NCBI RefSeq assembly: GCF_002865645.1
Contig: NW_020194557.1
Coordinates: forward strand, 620,001 to 684,000
Direction: 5' to 3'
Length of the DNA: 64,000 nt
DNA from: Hyaloscypha bicolor E
Lineage: Eukaryota; Ascomycota; Leotiomycetes; Helotiales; Hyaloscyphaceae
Shown: one piece after another, positions 23,643 to 35,599 of the stretch
Position numbering within the stretch: the stretch's first letter is position 1
Layout: each line of letters starts with the position of its first letter
Translations under genes and position numbers: made by a program
Notes under the pieces: generated by a model
The model's database searches: none
Told to the model about the DNA's origin: nothing
What the model saw: the letters and a program-made list of their open reading frames with translations, nothing else

Positions 23643-26089
23643 TCCGTACTCATACTCCATACGAGTATTAGGTTTATTTGCTTCTAGGGAACAGTAAACT
23701 ATTGAACTCTTTCTTGCTTCTCCCTTTCCCAGAAATTCATTCTTCCTCCTTCGTTCCTCCGCCGTTGCGACAATTCAATAATTATAAGTAACACTATAAA
23801 CACTATACGGCACCGGCTTAGAAGCAAAAGAAATAGTCTCATCCGCGGCAATGTTCAAATAACGCCCGTTCTCCTTCTGCAACGTATACTGGCTGTTGCC
23901 AATATACACAACATTATAGACCTCCGCCCCACTCACCGAGACACTCAAACTCGAATGCTGCGAGATATATAACCCATCAACTGCACTCGTAATCTTAAAC
24001 GCCGCTCCCTCCTCTGCAACACCATGGATGACCCATCTCTGAGCTTTCGCGTCATGCGCCGCAGTCGCCTTCGTAGCACCAAACTGCTTGGTTCCATCAC
24101 TGGGGTTCGACAATGCATATCCGTTCGCTTCGAAAACGAGGTAATGACCCTCGTTTATTGCACCGCGAACACCCTTGAATCCGTTCTCGTAGATAAGGGA
24201 ATCGGCTTCTGTTTGGTTGCCGTACGGAAATCCGGAGACATATTGAGAGCCAGAGCAGGAATCAGTCCATTCTACGTTGCAGAAACCGGAGTACATGCCG
24301 ATTATCTGACCGGCGGAGTTGGTGATGGGGGCAGCAGGCTCGGGGAGAACAGGGATGGAGTAGTCGGGCTGATGTTCGTTAGTTTAAAACCAACAGAATT
24401 ACCCAATAGAGAACGCGATAATATAACTTACGTTCTCGAAGTTGACAGCGTTGACGAGGTTGGACATGTGGTCACGGCGCCAGTCAGACATTTGGGTTGT
24501 GTTCACGCCATTATACCCTCTGGCTGTGAGGTATTCCTCTCCACGATCTGAGTTACTGGCTAGAAGATGAAACCCCAGGGAAGTACTTACCGAGAAACTG
24601 GAGAATTGAGGAGTGGTCGGCGCGCTCTGTGAAGACTTTTCCTCCGCGGCTGAATGGGGAGACAATCCATAAAGGGACCCGAATACCTATATAATATCAG
24701 AATCTATCGGATTCCTTCGGCGAGAGACTTACCGGGACCGGAAAACGTGTAACCCAGCTTTCCATACGGATCCTCGAACCACTCTCCGGCTGTTCCGTAA
24801 GGAGAGACAAGAGGTTTGACGGCGTCACCCCAGCCACCAGCCTCTGCCCAAAAATTCAGATTTCATAACTCGGAAAGATTTACAAACGAAGGAGGCTAGT
24901 CAAACTTACCGTCATAGTTGATCAAGATGATGGTCTCGTTGTAATTTGGGCCGTTGATAGCGGCGCTGACGATCTCATTCATGAACCACGATGCATCCTT
25001 CGGTGTGTTCGGCGGATGCTCCTGCAAAGCTCCGGGTGGGAATACCCAACTGACTTCTGGAAGGGTTCCGGCGGCGGCGGCTGCCTTGAAAGAATCAAAT
25101 CCATTCTCGCCATCGAATGCGAGCCCACGCTCGTACAAGCTGGAATTCACGGCTGCCTGTTGGAAAGCCTCAAAATAGAAAAGCCCGCTGTTGGTTGCCC
25201 AGTTGTAGGACTCCTGGAACGATCGCCAGTCTACCCCGGCTTCGTCCAGGTATTGGGCGTAGGCGGGCCATTGCAGGGGAAGGCAGTCCAAATTTTTGGT
25301 CACGCAACCTGAGTGTTTAGCATTAGCTAACATGGAAATGGCACAAGTGGATAGCTTACCGTTTGCTTGGTTGTTATCGAGAATCACACCACCGGAGCCA
25401 AGCGCTTGTTTGCCTCCAGGGACATTGATCGTGCCGGACTGGATGTAAAGGTAAGCTTTATCAAAATCATATAAAAATGAGAAGAAGTGGATTTGAGGAA
25501 AACGCCTCCAACGCAGAAACAGATAGAAACAAAGCACGAACCTGCCAGAACCATCTGTTTGGATCTGTGTTTGAAGTGATAACTGCCTGAGTACCGCATT
25601 AGTTACTGAAAATTACAAAAAGGTCGGATTACATACGTGATACGCGTCTGCCACGGTATAGGACTCTGCCAGAGCGAAGTGCCATGGGATATCCTGCCGT
25701 TTGAAGTAGCCCCTGACAAGAATATTAGTAGTGGTTCGGAAACAGCTCCCAGGCTCACTGCCGAAGTACAATAAGACAGCATATGAATGAGAGAGTAAGC
25801 TTACCACGCCTGGGGTTTATCAATCTGAGCCCACTTGTTCATGACTCCTCCTTGCAACGCCTGTTGGGTAGGAATCCAGTTGTTGGCACCAGCGCAGAGA
25901 CACTTGCTCTTGTTAAAGTTTTCCTCCCCGCCGAGATAATTCAGCCAGTAAGGGAGAAGCCATTCGGCCTCGGGAGTGACACCAGTAAGATCAGTGTGGG
26001 CTCCGATAAGCTCGATAAGCGACGATTAGATAATCGCGCTAATTTTTCGATAATCGATAATCGACCATCGATTACGATAATTATCGAAC

Positions 26090-26390
26090 TAAGGCCTTGG
26101 CAATACTACAGGGCTACTACAGGGCCACTACAGGGCCAATGCGCTATATTTATAGGCTTCATACTACCTTTTCTTTACTATAGGAGAATTCCGATTTAGT
26201 AAAGGCGGTATAAGGCCTACAAATATAGCGCATTAGCCCTGTAGTGGCCCTGTAGTACTACTAAGGCCCTGGACCCACTATTATTAATAGATTTAGTACT
26301 ATAAAGGCGGTCTAAGGCCTATAAATATAGCGTATTAGCCCTGTAGTGGCCCTGTAGTGGCCCTGCAGTATTGCCAAGGCCCTGGGACCA
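26090..26390. repeat. Internal inverted and direct repeats of the hAT-like element
   Basis: A block around AGGGCCACTACAGGGCCAAT (26098-26160) is repeated twice in inverse orientation at about 26200-26270 and 26303-26390. Each copy carries the text TAGCGCATTAGCCCTGTAGT or a close variant. This makes a strongly foldable interior. No coding content. Confidence 0.8.
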
Positions 26391-26409
26391 CTATTATCGA
26401 TGGAATTAT

Positions 26410-26630
26410 CGATGGGCTCGCTTAATAGCTGGCTGGGCCCACTTTTATCAATGATTATCGAGGCGATGGGGCTCGCTTAATGGCTGGCTGGGCCCACTTT
26501 TATCAATGATTATCGAGGCAATGGGGCTCGCTTAATGGCTGGCTGGGCCCACTTTTATTAATGATTATCGAGGTAATGGGGCTCGCTTAATGGCTGGCTG
26601 GGCCCACTTTTATCAATGGAATTATCAATA
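26410..26630. repeat. 54-bp tandem repeat array inside the hAT-like element
   Basis: About four copies of a 54-bp unit containing GGCTCGCTTAATGGCTGGCT and GGGCCCACTTTTATCAATG differ at only a few positions. A further half unit lies near 26770-26810. Such arrays often arise within transposon subterminal regions that bind transposase. Confidence 0.9.
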
Positions 26631-27274
26631 ACTGGATTAAATACTAGCTAGTCTACGTTATATAATAGACTATTAAATAAAAAGTTAAAAAGTCTAATAG
26701 TATAGTAATAATAGTCTACTTTTATACTAATCTTAATACTAATTGGTTTATAATTGAACTAGAAAGCCATAATGGGGCTCGTTTAATGGCTGGGCCCACT
26801 TTTATCGACGATAATTATCGATATCGATCGTTTATCGATCGCTTAGCCGATAACGATTACTAATCGATAATTTCGATTGATAATTTATCGGAGCCCACAC
26901 TGAGTAAGATTTCTAGACGTCCTTTTTTTTTAGAGGTGTACAACGTGCCTTGGGCAAGCAAGCATAGTAATAATTTAGATGGATGTCACACGTACTGGTA
27001 CTAGACAGATCTGCCGTCTGCGTTGACCTGCACATTAGGGTCGGCAAATCCTCGAACACCAGACATAGTACCAAAATACTGCAACGGTCAGACTATTGAG
27101 TTTTGTTGTTGTAAGCAGTATATAGACACTCACGTGCTGGAAGGAGCGGTTCTCCATCATGAGCATGATGACATGTTTGACGTCCCCGAGCCCGACTGCA
27201 TTGGCGGAGCTGGCCAGAACCAGTAGCGATACAATGTACTTAGACATCATCGCTGATGAATTAAAAGAATCCAA

Positions 27275-27851
27275 GGTAAGTTTCTAGAGGGATGCGATAA
27301 ACGGGTAGTGGTAGAGCGGACTGTCATGAAGATCTTGACCATTGGCTCTTATTCATTTACTTATATACCAACCAAACAAGATGGAACTGATGGCTGACGA
27401 CGTGCATTCAGAATTCGGAACTCTTGCAGCACTTTATGATCCACTTGAGCGACTTGCTAATACTTAATGGCAGGGATGCACATTAGTACCATTCCCACGG
27501 AATCTTAGAGGTGCGCGGTAGAGCCATTCATTCCGGAAACCAAGTCTAGGATGTTAGAAGCCTCTCTTAATGCCTCTCGAGCTGTAGCTAGAGCGCGCAT
27601 AACGAGTCTTAGAATTTCGATGCAGGTGATCTCACCGCATTGGTAAGTGAGGTGATGAAAAGGGGGACTTCTTCCCTCCCACAGCGAAGCATGCAAGAGG
27701 CACAGTAGCTTATGCAGGGACAGGTCGGTGCATGTCGAGGCTAAATGGTAGAATAACTCTTCTCTCATTCCATGCAATTCATGGCCACTTATTTGAGTCC
27801 AGATCGGAAGGTGACAGCCCGTCGTCATCTTTCAATAGCTCAACACACCTC
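27275..27851. promoter_or_regulatory. Upstream region of the phosphoesterase gene
   Basis: The 5' flank of the minus-strand phosphoesterase gene. A TATATA-containing segment near 27360 lies about 90 bp upstream of the start codon and could serve as a core promoter. The rest shows nothing recognisable. Confidence 0.35.
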
Positions 27852-27852
27852 T

Positions 27853-28059
27853 CTCTACGGAGGTACAGCCCATAAAGTTAGTAATAGCACTAACAAGGGT
27901 TTCTTGCGCAAGTATACTTTTCGATGTCGCTTTGCCATAGTGAGAGTACAAAACAAGCAAAACGAGGGATTTAATACCAGATCAAGTCAAGTCCTTCGCA
28001 TGCGTTGGGGGTCCCTTGCTAGTGCTATTACTATCTTTATGGGCCGTACCTCCGTAGAG
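27853..28059. mobile_element. Short inverted-repeat element (MITE-like)
   Basis: Arms at about 27853-27898 and 28014-28059 are inverse copies over roughly 46 bp with a few mismatches, starting CTCTACGGAGGTAC at the outer end. The interior is about 115 bp. No coding sequence or clear target duplication was seen. Confidence 0.75.
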
Positions 28060-29311
28060 TTCATCGGTCTTATATCAAACGCATAAAATCTTCGCTCTAA
28101 CTTTCCAACAATGAGCGTCCAGAGTGGGGTTTGAAATTTGCAGATGATGCTACGTAGGATGGATCAAGGATGGGACCCGAGTGCAGCATTCCACGTGCGC
28201 CAGTGATACGGTGAAGTGGGGAAAGAAGAAGGAGGTTTCGGATAAGGATCCGCATTCAGCGAGTGATATTTTTCATACCGCCTTAAATTGCAGGCCCCGG
28301 AGAGTTTCGGTCATCTAATGAGGTGATTAGTGAACCAGGGAAGCTAGGTGGAGGGGTATTGTTTGGATAAGCTTACTCGGAACCCAACTTACAACCGGGG
28401 GGGCGAGGAGAGCACGAACTTATTGCTTGAAGGATACTCTATATACGCAGTATGCTCTTTATGTAGTGACTTATTGTCCTAATAGTGTTTGCGACCCCTT
28501 TTTACAGTGTATCAAGAAGACGCCGATACAGCAAGTTGTAGGGCATATGGATAGAGAATAGACTCAAGAAACTTTTCCAGTCCGCATCAATACGAGCACG
28601 GTACAAGAAGACCACGTCTACGCCACCAATCGCGATTCCCTAAATCCTGATCTTCAAAAAGTCTATTGCGGTGGATCACACGCCACCAGGCATCGTGGAT
28701 CCGTGAATCCTGGGATGTAACCGCAAGCCACCCCCTGACCACCATCGGCAAGCCCGCCACTAAAACGCCCAGATCTCAACATGTGCCGATTCCATGACCA
28801 AATCCCGTCCCACTTCTTTCAAGCTTCCCTTTGAGCTTACTGCAACAACCTGCAAGATTGAAGGGTGGGATGGAAACAATGAAGCAAGTTCAAAAAGAAA
28901 GTTCCTGATTTGCATTCCGATTCCGCTACCCTCCAAGGAAAGCCCCTTCCTGAGATGTTTGTCCTGAGCAAATTGAACAAGTGTGATTAGAAATAAGAAG
29001 ACCAATCAGCGGTAGCGGTGGGTCAATCTTTGTTCTTGAATCTCGAATCTATCCGTTACACCAAATTGCCTGCCGTAGCCACCACACGTGCGACAGCCTA
29101 GGTGACAGACTTATACGTATGCCTACCGTGGTATGAGAGGGCAGCCTGTGTAGTACTGTTCTTCGAAAGCTTAAAATCTCTCAAGGAAAGTTATTCAGCT
29201 CTCGATTCCTCGTCTTTATCAGTTTCCTCTCTACGGCAATTCCTTGCTGACTTGATAATCCTCAGCCTTGAATGATGAAATGTCCAATGCCCTTCAGTCC
29301 CGAAGTCGACA
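28060..29311. other. Intergenic region, no gene supported
   Basis: About 1.25 kb upstream of the multicopper oxidase gene with only short frames lacking domain content. Presumably includes its promoter. Confidence 0.35.
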
Positions 29312-31625
29312 ATGGACGGCATTAGATCACTGCTGGGCCATGGCAATGAGCTGGTGACCCAGTGGTGGAAACAAGACAATTAGGCTCGTCACTTCTGCCA
29401 AAGGGTTCGCTTCCGCACGTTGGTCTTCGTGTTGACTCTCTTATTCATACCATTAACAATCCTCTTCATCCTATATTTGCAATGGCATTCTGCTTTTGAG
29501 GCCCCAAAGGCAGAAATGGCAGAGCATTTTAATCCTGTTATGACGCTTGGACCTGAGAGAGATCTGAAGTTTTTGCTCCATCCACAAGATCATGTGTCGC
29601 GTGACCCAGGAATTAGACACTTCTCGTGGAATATCACCAAAGGCATGATCGCTCCCAACGGTGTTCAAAAGGATGTCTTTCTCATAAATAGTACACATAT
29701 AACCCTCCCTAGCCATTCGAAAAGTAATACTGATAATGGCAGACGAGTTTCCCGGCCCCACAATTGAGGCTCGATCTGGAGACACGCTCGAGATTGAGGT
29801 TTTTAACTTCGCTGAGGAAGAGATATCCCTTCACTGGCATGGACTGCACATGAGGGGTGCGGATACTGTTATGCCATGTTCCACGAATTCCAGGTTAACA
29901 TTGGTGTAATAGGAGCAAATCAAATGGATGGACCAGTTGGCATCACCCAATGTGCAATAAAGCAATGGGGACGGCTTACATATCAAGTCCCGATAGGTGA
30001 CCAAGCAGGAACATTCTGGCATGGCAAAAGGGTCGTTGGTCGCCAATTCACACTGACCTGGTATAGGTATCACGCACATTCGGAAGTTCAACGGGGAGAC
30101 GGCCTCTATGGTGGCCTTGTAGTCCACAACCCAACAGCTTCTCCAGAAAATATCGAATACCAGTATGACAATGAGCTGTTGTTTTTGGTGGGTGACTGGT
30201 ATCACTGGCCCGCCGCAAGAGTTCTTGCTACTTTTATGAGCCCCACTAGCACTGGTGTAGAGGTTTGTTCCTTCGTCTCCCTACAAGAAATTTGAAGCTA
30301 AACTTTACCTAGCCGTGTCCCGATGCTCTCCTTATAAACGGTCTAGGTTATTTTGATTGTTCTATGGCTACCCACGGGGCTCCAGTTAACTGCAGCCATG
30401 TAGAGAAGCCGTGGCTTATGTTAAATAAGAAATACCGTTATAGAGTCCGACTTGTGAACGTTGGGTAAGTCAATTCTTTACGAGGTTACCATCCCCTGTT
30501 AAGACATTTCATGACTCTTCAGATCTTTGACTGGCTTTTCGTTCACCATACCGGACTCGAACTTTGTATATCATTCAAGTAGACGGAGGTCAGCCAGTAT
30601 TTACAGATTCTGATCTTGCCAATTCAATTGGAGTCCTTTATCCTGCTGAGAGGGTAGATTTTATTGTTTCATGGCCCGAATCGGTCACCGGAGCTGATAC
30701 TGAAGTAATCATTGAATTAGACGATGAGTAAGTCCAGTTCTGGCTCTCGTTGCATTGCCGTCACTCGTTCCAAAGCTGTTTTCCAATTCTAGTCCTCATT
30801 CCCTTTCGGTATAAGTGATCTGATCGGTTCTGATGCCGACAGATTTTTCTTGCGCCCTAACTTTGCTCTTACACCAACTCAGTCTTTCCTTCTCGCAGCA
30901 GAATCCGGGAAACATCAGTCTACAAACAACACCACAGAAGTTCATCGATTGAGTCTTCGAGATGTAAAGGGGCCGCCACTTGCCGAACCTCTGCCTTCTC
31001 CTGGCAAGACGTTTATGATATACACTGCCATTGAGGCTTTGACTCACCTCAACAACATTCCTCATGGATTCATCAACCATGCCTTTTGGGAACCGCAGAA
31101 CTTACCACTAGTATCTCTAGACCGAGAGATCTGGGACTCTCATCAACTTGTTCCTTGGACTGGTTCTGAGCCCACATGGGTTGAGCTAACCATCAACAAT
31201 ATCGATGCCAACGGCCACCCTTTTCATCTTGTAAGTCTCTCCTTTCAATACGTACTTATTCCCAAGAGCACCCCAAGCTGACATGTATTTCCTTACAGCA
31301 CCGGTTTGATTTCCATGTTATCACTTCATACGAGGGAAAAGGCGGCTGGGACTACTATAATCCCTTCACCCCAACAAGACCCCCTCGCGGTGGCCCATTC
31401 AACCTCGAAAATCCGATACATAAAGACACTGTTTATGTGCCTCCGTGGGGCTATGTGGTTATTAGATTTTTAGCAGATAATGAAGGCATCTGGGCATTGC
31501 ATTGTCACGTTTTGTGGCACCAAGGAAGTGGGATGTCTATGGCTTTCCAGGTACTCGGGCATGAACAGAAAGGTTTCAGTGATAGTATTGTTGGATTAAG
31601 CGCAGAGAACCTTTGCATGACTTAG
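29312..31625 (+). pseudogene. Membrane-anchored multicopper oxidase (laccase/ferroxidase-like), broken gene
   Basis: From the ATG at 29312 the frame encodes a short cytoplasmic segment, one transmembrane helix (VFVLTLLFIPLTILFILYL) and three cupredoxin domains. Copper-binding motifs are all visible: HWHGLHM, YHAHSE, HPFHLHRF and HCHVLWHQGSGM. Introns fit at 29691-29742, 30263-30312, 30465-30524 and 31231-31298. One interval at 30019-30066 splits FW|YHAHSE and fits a GC-AG intron. Lesions are an in-frame TAG at 29381-29383, explained by CAG-to-TAG, and a frameshift near 30550-30560 between FSFTIP and IIQVDGGQPV. The rest reads cleanly to TAG at 31623. Such enzymes oxidise phenols or iron at the cell surface; the substrate cannot be told. 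The two lesions make a functional full-length product unlikely. Confidence 0.88.
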
Positions 31626-32690
31626 CCTGTGGAGGATTCTTCTGACATGCGGTATTGACTGGATACGAAAAGAGAATGCTCAGAGTAAGGCTAGAATCTC
31701 GCTAGGAGTGGTACTTGAATTTGGGGAGCAATGTCACGGGAATGGGCTACTGTGTTCTCCTAGCACATATTTTGTATTTGTATCCCCCGAACCGCAAGGA
31801 ATTGGGGTGTTGGGAAAAGGGGTATCGGATGACTAGAGAAATTATGAATGTAGATAAAAAGAAATCTCCTTGTGGTCTTGGCAGATCCGGATGCCGAGCA
31901 CTTCACACAAGATCCAAGAAACATTATTCATAAAGCAAATAGGATCTACAAGCACTTCATCAAAAATCTCACTGAAGCGGTATAAAAGCAGATTATATTG
32001 CCGGGAAAAAGTTGAACATTGAAGTGGTGAGAGAGTGGAAGGGCCTGAGCTCGTTACGAGGTTACGAGCCTTTGGACATGGGTCTGTGGATTATAGGGCG
32101 CTTTTCAGGCGTCGCGAATTGAAAGGCGATCAATTGAATTCAATTCTATTAAATAACCACAAAATATAATAATATAAAAGGTAAGCAGCACGATAATTAA
32201 GAAGCTATAGTTTATTCTCTTAATATAATTAGAAGAGTACTAGCATCTTTTAAAAAGTTGGAGTTTTCCTTTAGTGGAAGTTGGTCGCTAAAATGCCCTA
32301 TAATTCACAGACCCGTGTCCGCAGGCTCCTTAAGCGACTAGCCTCCTGTTCGCGTTAGACTCCTCTCTTGCAACATACCACGCGTTAATAAAAATAAAAA
32401 CGAGAGCAGCACTTCTTTCTTGCTTTTAATTAATACGGTACACTCTTCGGCAAGATGAATAGCGAGAAAAGAGCTGTATAATGTCAGCTAATTCTCCGCT
32501 CGTTACTCGTTAGCTGAGAGTGTTTTACACACCAACCACCAGAGAAAAAGTAAGATCCTGTAAATTGTAGGAATCGTCCCAATTCTAGGCGGTAGAAATC
32601 TCGGACTAGATCTTTTCTCCAATTCTCCGGGTACTACTTCCTCATTACTCTTTAGTTGGGGTTCTTTAGAAGGTGTTGTGTCCGCTAGCT
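31626..32690. other. Intergenic region, no gene supported
   Basis: Moderately AT-rich spacer downstream of the oxidase remnant, without coding signal. The segment 32270-32700 contains several short words (TAAAATGCCCT, TTTTCAGGC) that recur around the inverted repeat just downstream and may be old repeat debris. Confidence 0.35.
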
Positions 32691-32694
32691 ACTT

Positions 32695-32970
32695 ACGAGC
32701 CCAACCCCACTAGTCTGCGAGTACAGGGCAATTTTCAGGCAGATTCAGGCACCCCGAACCCGCTTACGGCTTCCCAAAACCAAACTCTACGAAAACGCTT
32801 AAATATTATGAGATAATGAATAAATAATCACGACTTCATGTCTGGGGCCTAAGACGTAAAGTAATTAAAGTATAATTTCATTAATTTATTTTCTAGGAAT
32901 TTGAGGGTTTCAAATTTGAAATATACCTAAAATGCCCTGTGCGCGCAGACTAGTGGGGTTGGGCTCGTAC
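32695..32970. mobile_element. Inverted-repeat element at the end of the NLR remnant
   Basis: Arms at about 32695-32735 and 32930-32970 are inverse copies over about 40 bp, each containing GAGCCCAACCCCACTAGTCT or its complement. The interior is about 195 bp and AT-rich. The right arm lies inside the last open frame of the NLR remnant, so the element probably truncated that gene. Confidence 0.7.
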
Positions 32971-34640
32971 CCGGTTCAAGTTCCAGGGCTTGACGTGATC
33001 GTTCTTTGTGAAGTGCCAAATTTCCGTCAATAAGAGCTGGTAGATCTGTATTCTCCGGTTGGGGAATTCTTACTATGTCGCGTAACGATAGCTCTTTTTG
33101 CTCTTTCGGCCAAGCATAAAGCCTGTTGTTCCCCTCCCAGGTGTACTCCTTTAAATTGGGAAATATTCCCCTCTCCGCTATCATGTTGAAACCCAGGCGG
33201 CCCATTCCAGCTATCTTTGTTTCGATCTCACTTGCAGATAATTGGAAATGCGGATTAATATCGTATGTTTAATTTTTTTGCCATGGCTTCCATCCAATAA
33301 ACAAACCATTTTTTGTCTATATGGCCGTAGAAACTCATGAGCCGTTCGACGAAAGCTTCCCAGACAGTCAATGCGGAATCACCATTCCCCAGCTCGAGAC
33401 TAAATCGACATGGAAGGAGGTATTGCAGGCCGTCAACAGTACTCCGTTTCTGGTTTAAAAAGTGAAATAAGCCGTGGACATTGCAGTTCATGAGTTTGGC
33501 ACGGACGATTCGCTAACGGTCGTCTCACATATCCCCCGAACCCTAGGGAAACAAGAATAAGCAAGGATAGAAACGAGTTTGTTATGGCCGAATCCGCCGT
33601 AAGGAATATGAAAGTCTGGATACATAGACCAGTCGAACTCCTTCACGGGGCTACAACTTCGATATTAGCGTTGTAAAAGAGCATCTTCTAGAAACCCCGA
33701 TTGAGCATTGTGCCCGTCCGTGAAATTGAATGTTTTTTTCCAGAACTCACCCTCAAGTAGATCTACATTGCAGTCTTGGACTCGATCGTCAAGACTCAAA
33801 AGGTAGTAGCTTCATCTGGCCAATGAGACATTGCAGGAAGAGTGAGAAGACGTCAAGTGTGCCGAAAAACACTTTCAAGTTTTTTGGGGTTTCTTGCTGA
33901 AGAAATTCGTAGACAGAACGATGAGTGAATACAATTGTTTCTTTGAAGGCGAAGTGCCCGGGACTATTAGAATCCCACTTACCCACTTGATGGCGATCTG
34001 TAGTCTCGGCCAGCCCTCTGCAAAGTCTGCTGAGCCTATATTTGAAGTCATCCACACGAACCTTGATTTCAAACACGGTGGCTTCGCGCATTGGGTATCC
34101 GATCCCAAAATCTTTCATTTTCGAGCATTCTCAATAAAAGAGTAATGCAATAGAGACGGAAGCGAATCTGCAAACAGGTGGTTACAAAGAACCGAGGAAG
34201 CATATTCCCACATGATATACTGTAAATGAAGACTCAACTGAGTCGTCCAGAAGTCCAAGCCTTTCCTCAGCTCAGCGACCTCATTCATGGTCTAGATATT
34301 GGCCATGGTTGCCCGAATCGATTCTCGCACAGAGTGTGGCTTCTTTACCTTTGTCTTCTTTAGCAGCGCCAAAATCTTCTCGCCCAAGCAATGGCAGATA
34401 GCAGCAAGCTCAGCGATGCTGTTTTCCTGGCTGATTCGAGATTCCGCGGCCTTTTCATTTGTCAAGGTATTCAGCAAGCCTGTTCATCTTGGAAGTAACG
34501 TATTCAAGCCGAGTATTTTTGAGGGTGCTGTCGGTGGTCGATTCGTAGAGGATGTAGGTGGTGACGATAACCCGTCCAGCGAACTGCATGAAGGATATGA
34601 CGGCAGACGTGGCGCCGATTATGGTGAACGGATCCGCCAT
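32930..34640 (-). pseudogene. NLR/STAND gene remnant: HeLo-like N-terminus joined to C-terminal region, NACHT missing
   Basis: From the ATG at 34640 the text MADPFTIIGATSAVISFMQF is the N-terminal domain typical of fungal STAND proteins. After a frameshift near 34465 it continues LTNEKAAESRISQENSIAE and KILALLKKTKVKK, and then meets a TAG at 34292-34294. A few dozen codons later (about 34220) the frame passes straight into sequence typical of the region after NACHT (FADSLPSLLHYSFIEN, then FKETIVFTHRSVYEFLQQET, the THRS motif of the DUF7791-type region). The whole ATPase core of 1 kb or more is absent. More C-terminal pieces follow in different frames (33255-33491 and 32927-33205). Fungal NLRs with this layout mediate heterokaryon incompatibility or immune-type responses. 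Clearly non-functional. Confidence 0.75.
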
Positions 34641-34917
34641 GGAGGCGAATGAGAGAGACCGGAGGAAATGGGACAGTGCCAGCATTAGCAGGACAGGTAC
34701 ATGTGTGCGCGACCTTGGGCTTTGTCGATAGAAATCCAACCAAAAATCTAACCCAATCCAATATACACCTCGATATCAGCGAGTAGCCAGAAGACTCCTT
34801 CGAGACAGAATGACAAGAGCGAATGGGGTTTACGAGGATTTTGTGATGGCGAGATATCGTTGGCTCTTGGCTGCGCGTCGCTTACCCGTATAATCTGCAC
34901 CGAATCTTGACCTCACC
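34641..34917. other. Upstream flank of the NLR remnant
   Basis: The former promoter and leader of the minus-strand NLR remnant. The frame continues open upstream of the chosen start, but homology starts at the ATG at 34640. Nothing else recognised. Confidence 0.3.
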
Positions 34918-35040
34918 AAAGTCCATTTCCGTCTTTGGACCTGAACAGTCGCCGCTGTAGCCTGAGCCGAGGGTGAGCAAACCCTGAGCCAGGCTGAGGA
35001 GGAGGCGGCGGCTCGTTTGGGCTCCTCGGCTACGACTGCC
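34918..35040. repeat. GAGCC/CCTGAGC-rich repeat, copy 1
   Basis: A G/C-rich segment with GCCTGAGCCGAGGGTGAGCA and several CTGAGC words. It matches 36250-36380 starting from a shared GTCTTTGGAC, and shares the core GAGCCGAGGGTGA with 50040-50105. A dispersed repeat with irregular internal tandem structure and no coding role. Confidence 0.7.
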
Positions 35041-35599
35041 GCCGGTTAAAATTGGAAAGAGTGAGGCAAGGGTTCTTTCGGGGCCGATGTTGGACCCCCG
35101 TCAGATCCAACCCTCATTCGTATACTAACACATCGCGTTAATCTATTAACCATCTATTCAACTCCTCTCTGCCACAAGTTATCGTATCCAAATACACACA
35201 ATACCATACGCCAGTGACGGTCGATCAACGATTATGGGCCCTTCGAAGGACGACAATACAAATTCTGGGAGTCAATATCTGGCGTTCCCTATAAGCATGC
35301 TACCTATTATACAACGCTACCAGATACTTTCCCTGAGCAAGGTATTGTTCATGCGAGACCGCGCAACAAGGTACAGTACGACAGTTGTATCGAGTGTAAC
35401 GATAGCTGGTGTGCTTAATGGGCATGACGAGACTCGTGCGGATGCGAAATCACATCAGGGGAAGGTCCATACCAAAGTTCTGTCTTCCCGAGGGGCAGAG
35501 AATTCCATGCGAGCAAGGCAAGGCAAGGTAGAATTATCTTAGCACTAGGAGTTATTTTGACGAAAGTGTTACGGTTACTGGTGTACCTGTTGGCTGTTG

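Larger units (their letters stand above)
25992..26902. mobile_element. hAT-like non-autonomous element in the phosphoesterase gene
   Basis: The element begins CAGTGTGGGCTCCGATAA and ends with its exact inverse. It is flanked on both sides by the 8-bp duplication AGTAAGAT (25984-25991 and 26903-26910). An 8-bp target duplication with CAG..CTG termini is the hallmark of the hAT superfamily. The 911-bp interior has no transposase frame; it contains inverted internal blocks and a 54-bp tandem array. Removing the element and one duplication copy joins the two halves of a phosphoesterase exon in frame. Confidence 0.92.
23775..27274 (-). pseudogene. Secreted phosphoesterase / phospholipase C family gene, interrupted
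   Basis: A multi-exon minus-strand gene. Exon 1 (27134-27274) has a signal peptide (KYIVSLLVLASSANA) followed by the family motif HVIMLMMENRSFQH. Exon 2 (26996-27078) continues YFGTMSGVRGFADPNVQVNA. Further exons carry EAEWLLPYWLNYLGG, GYFKRQDIPWHFALAESYTV, SGTINVPGGKQALGSGG, LPEVSWVFPPGALQEHPP and NYDEAGGWGDAV, all typical of acid-phosphatase/phospholipase-C-type phosphoesterases. The last ~110 residues (GHYLVFEANGYALSN onward) look like a beta-trefoil-type domain. Most introns have clear GT..AG borders. Two lesions are visible: a TAG at 27001-27003 where TGG is expected (GRSV-stop-YQ), and insertion of a 911-bp hAT-like element at 25992-26902 within exon 3. The downstream exons look undamaged, so the insertion may be fairly recent. 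Substrate (phospholipid or phosphate ester) cannot be fixed. Confidence 0.85.
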
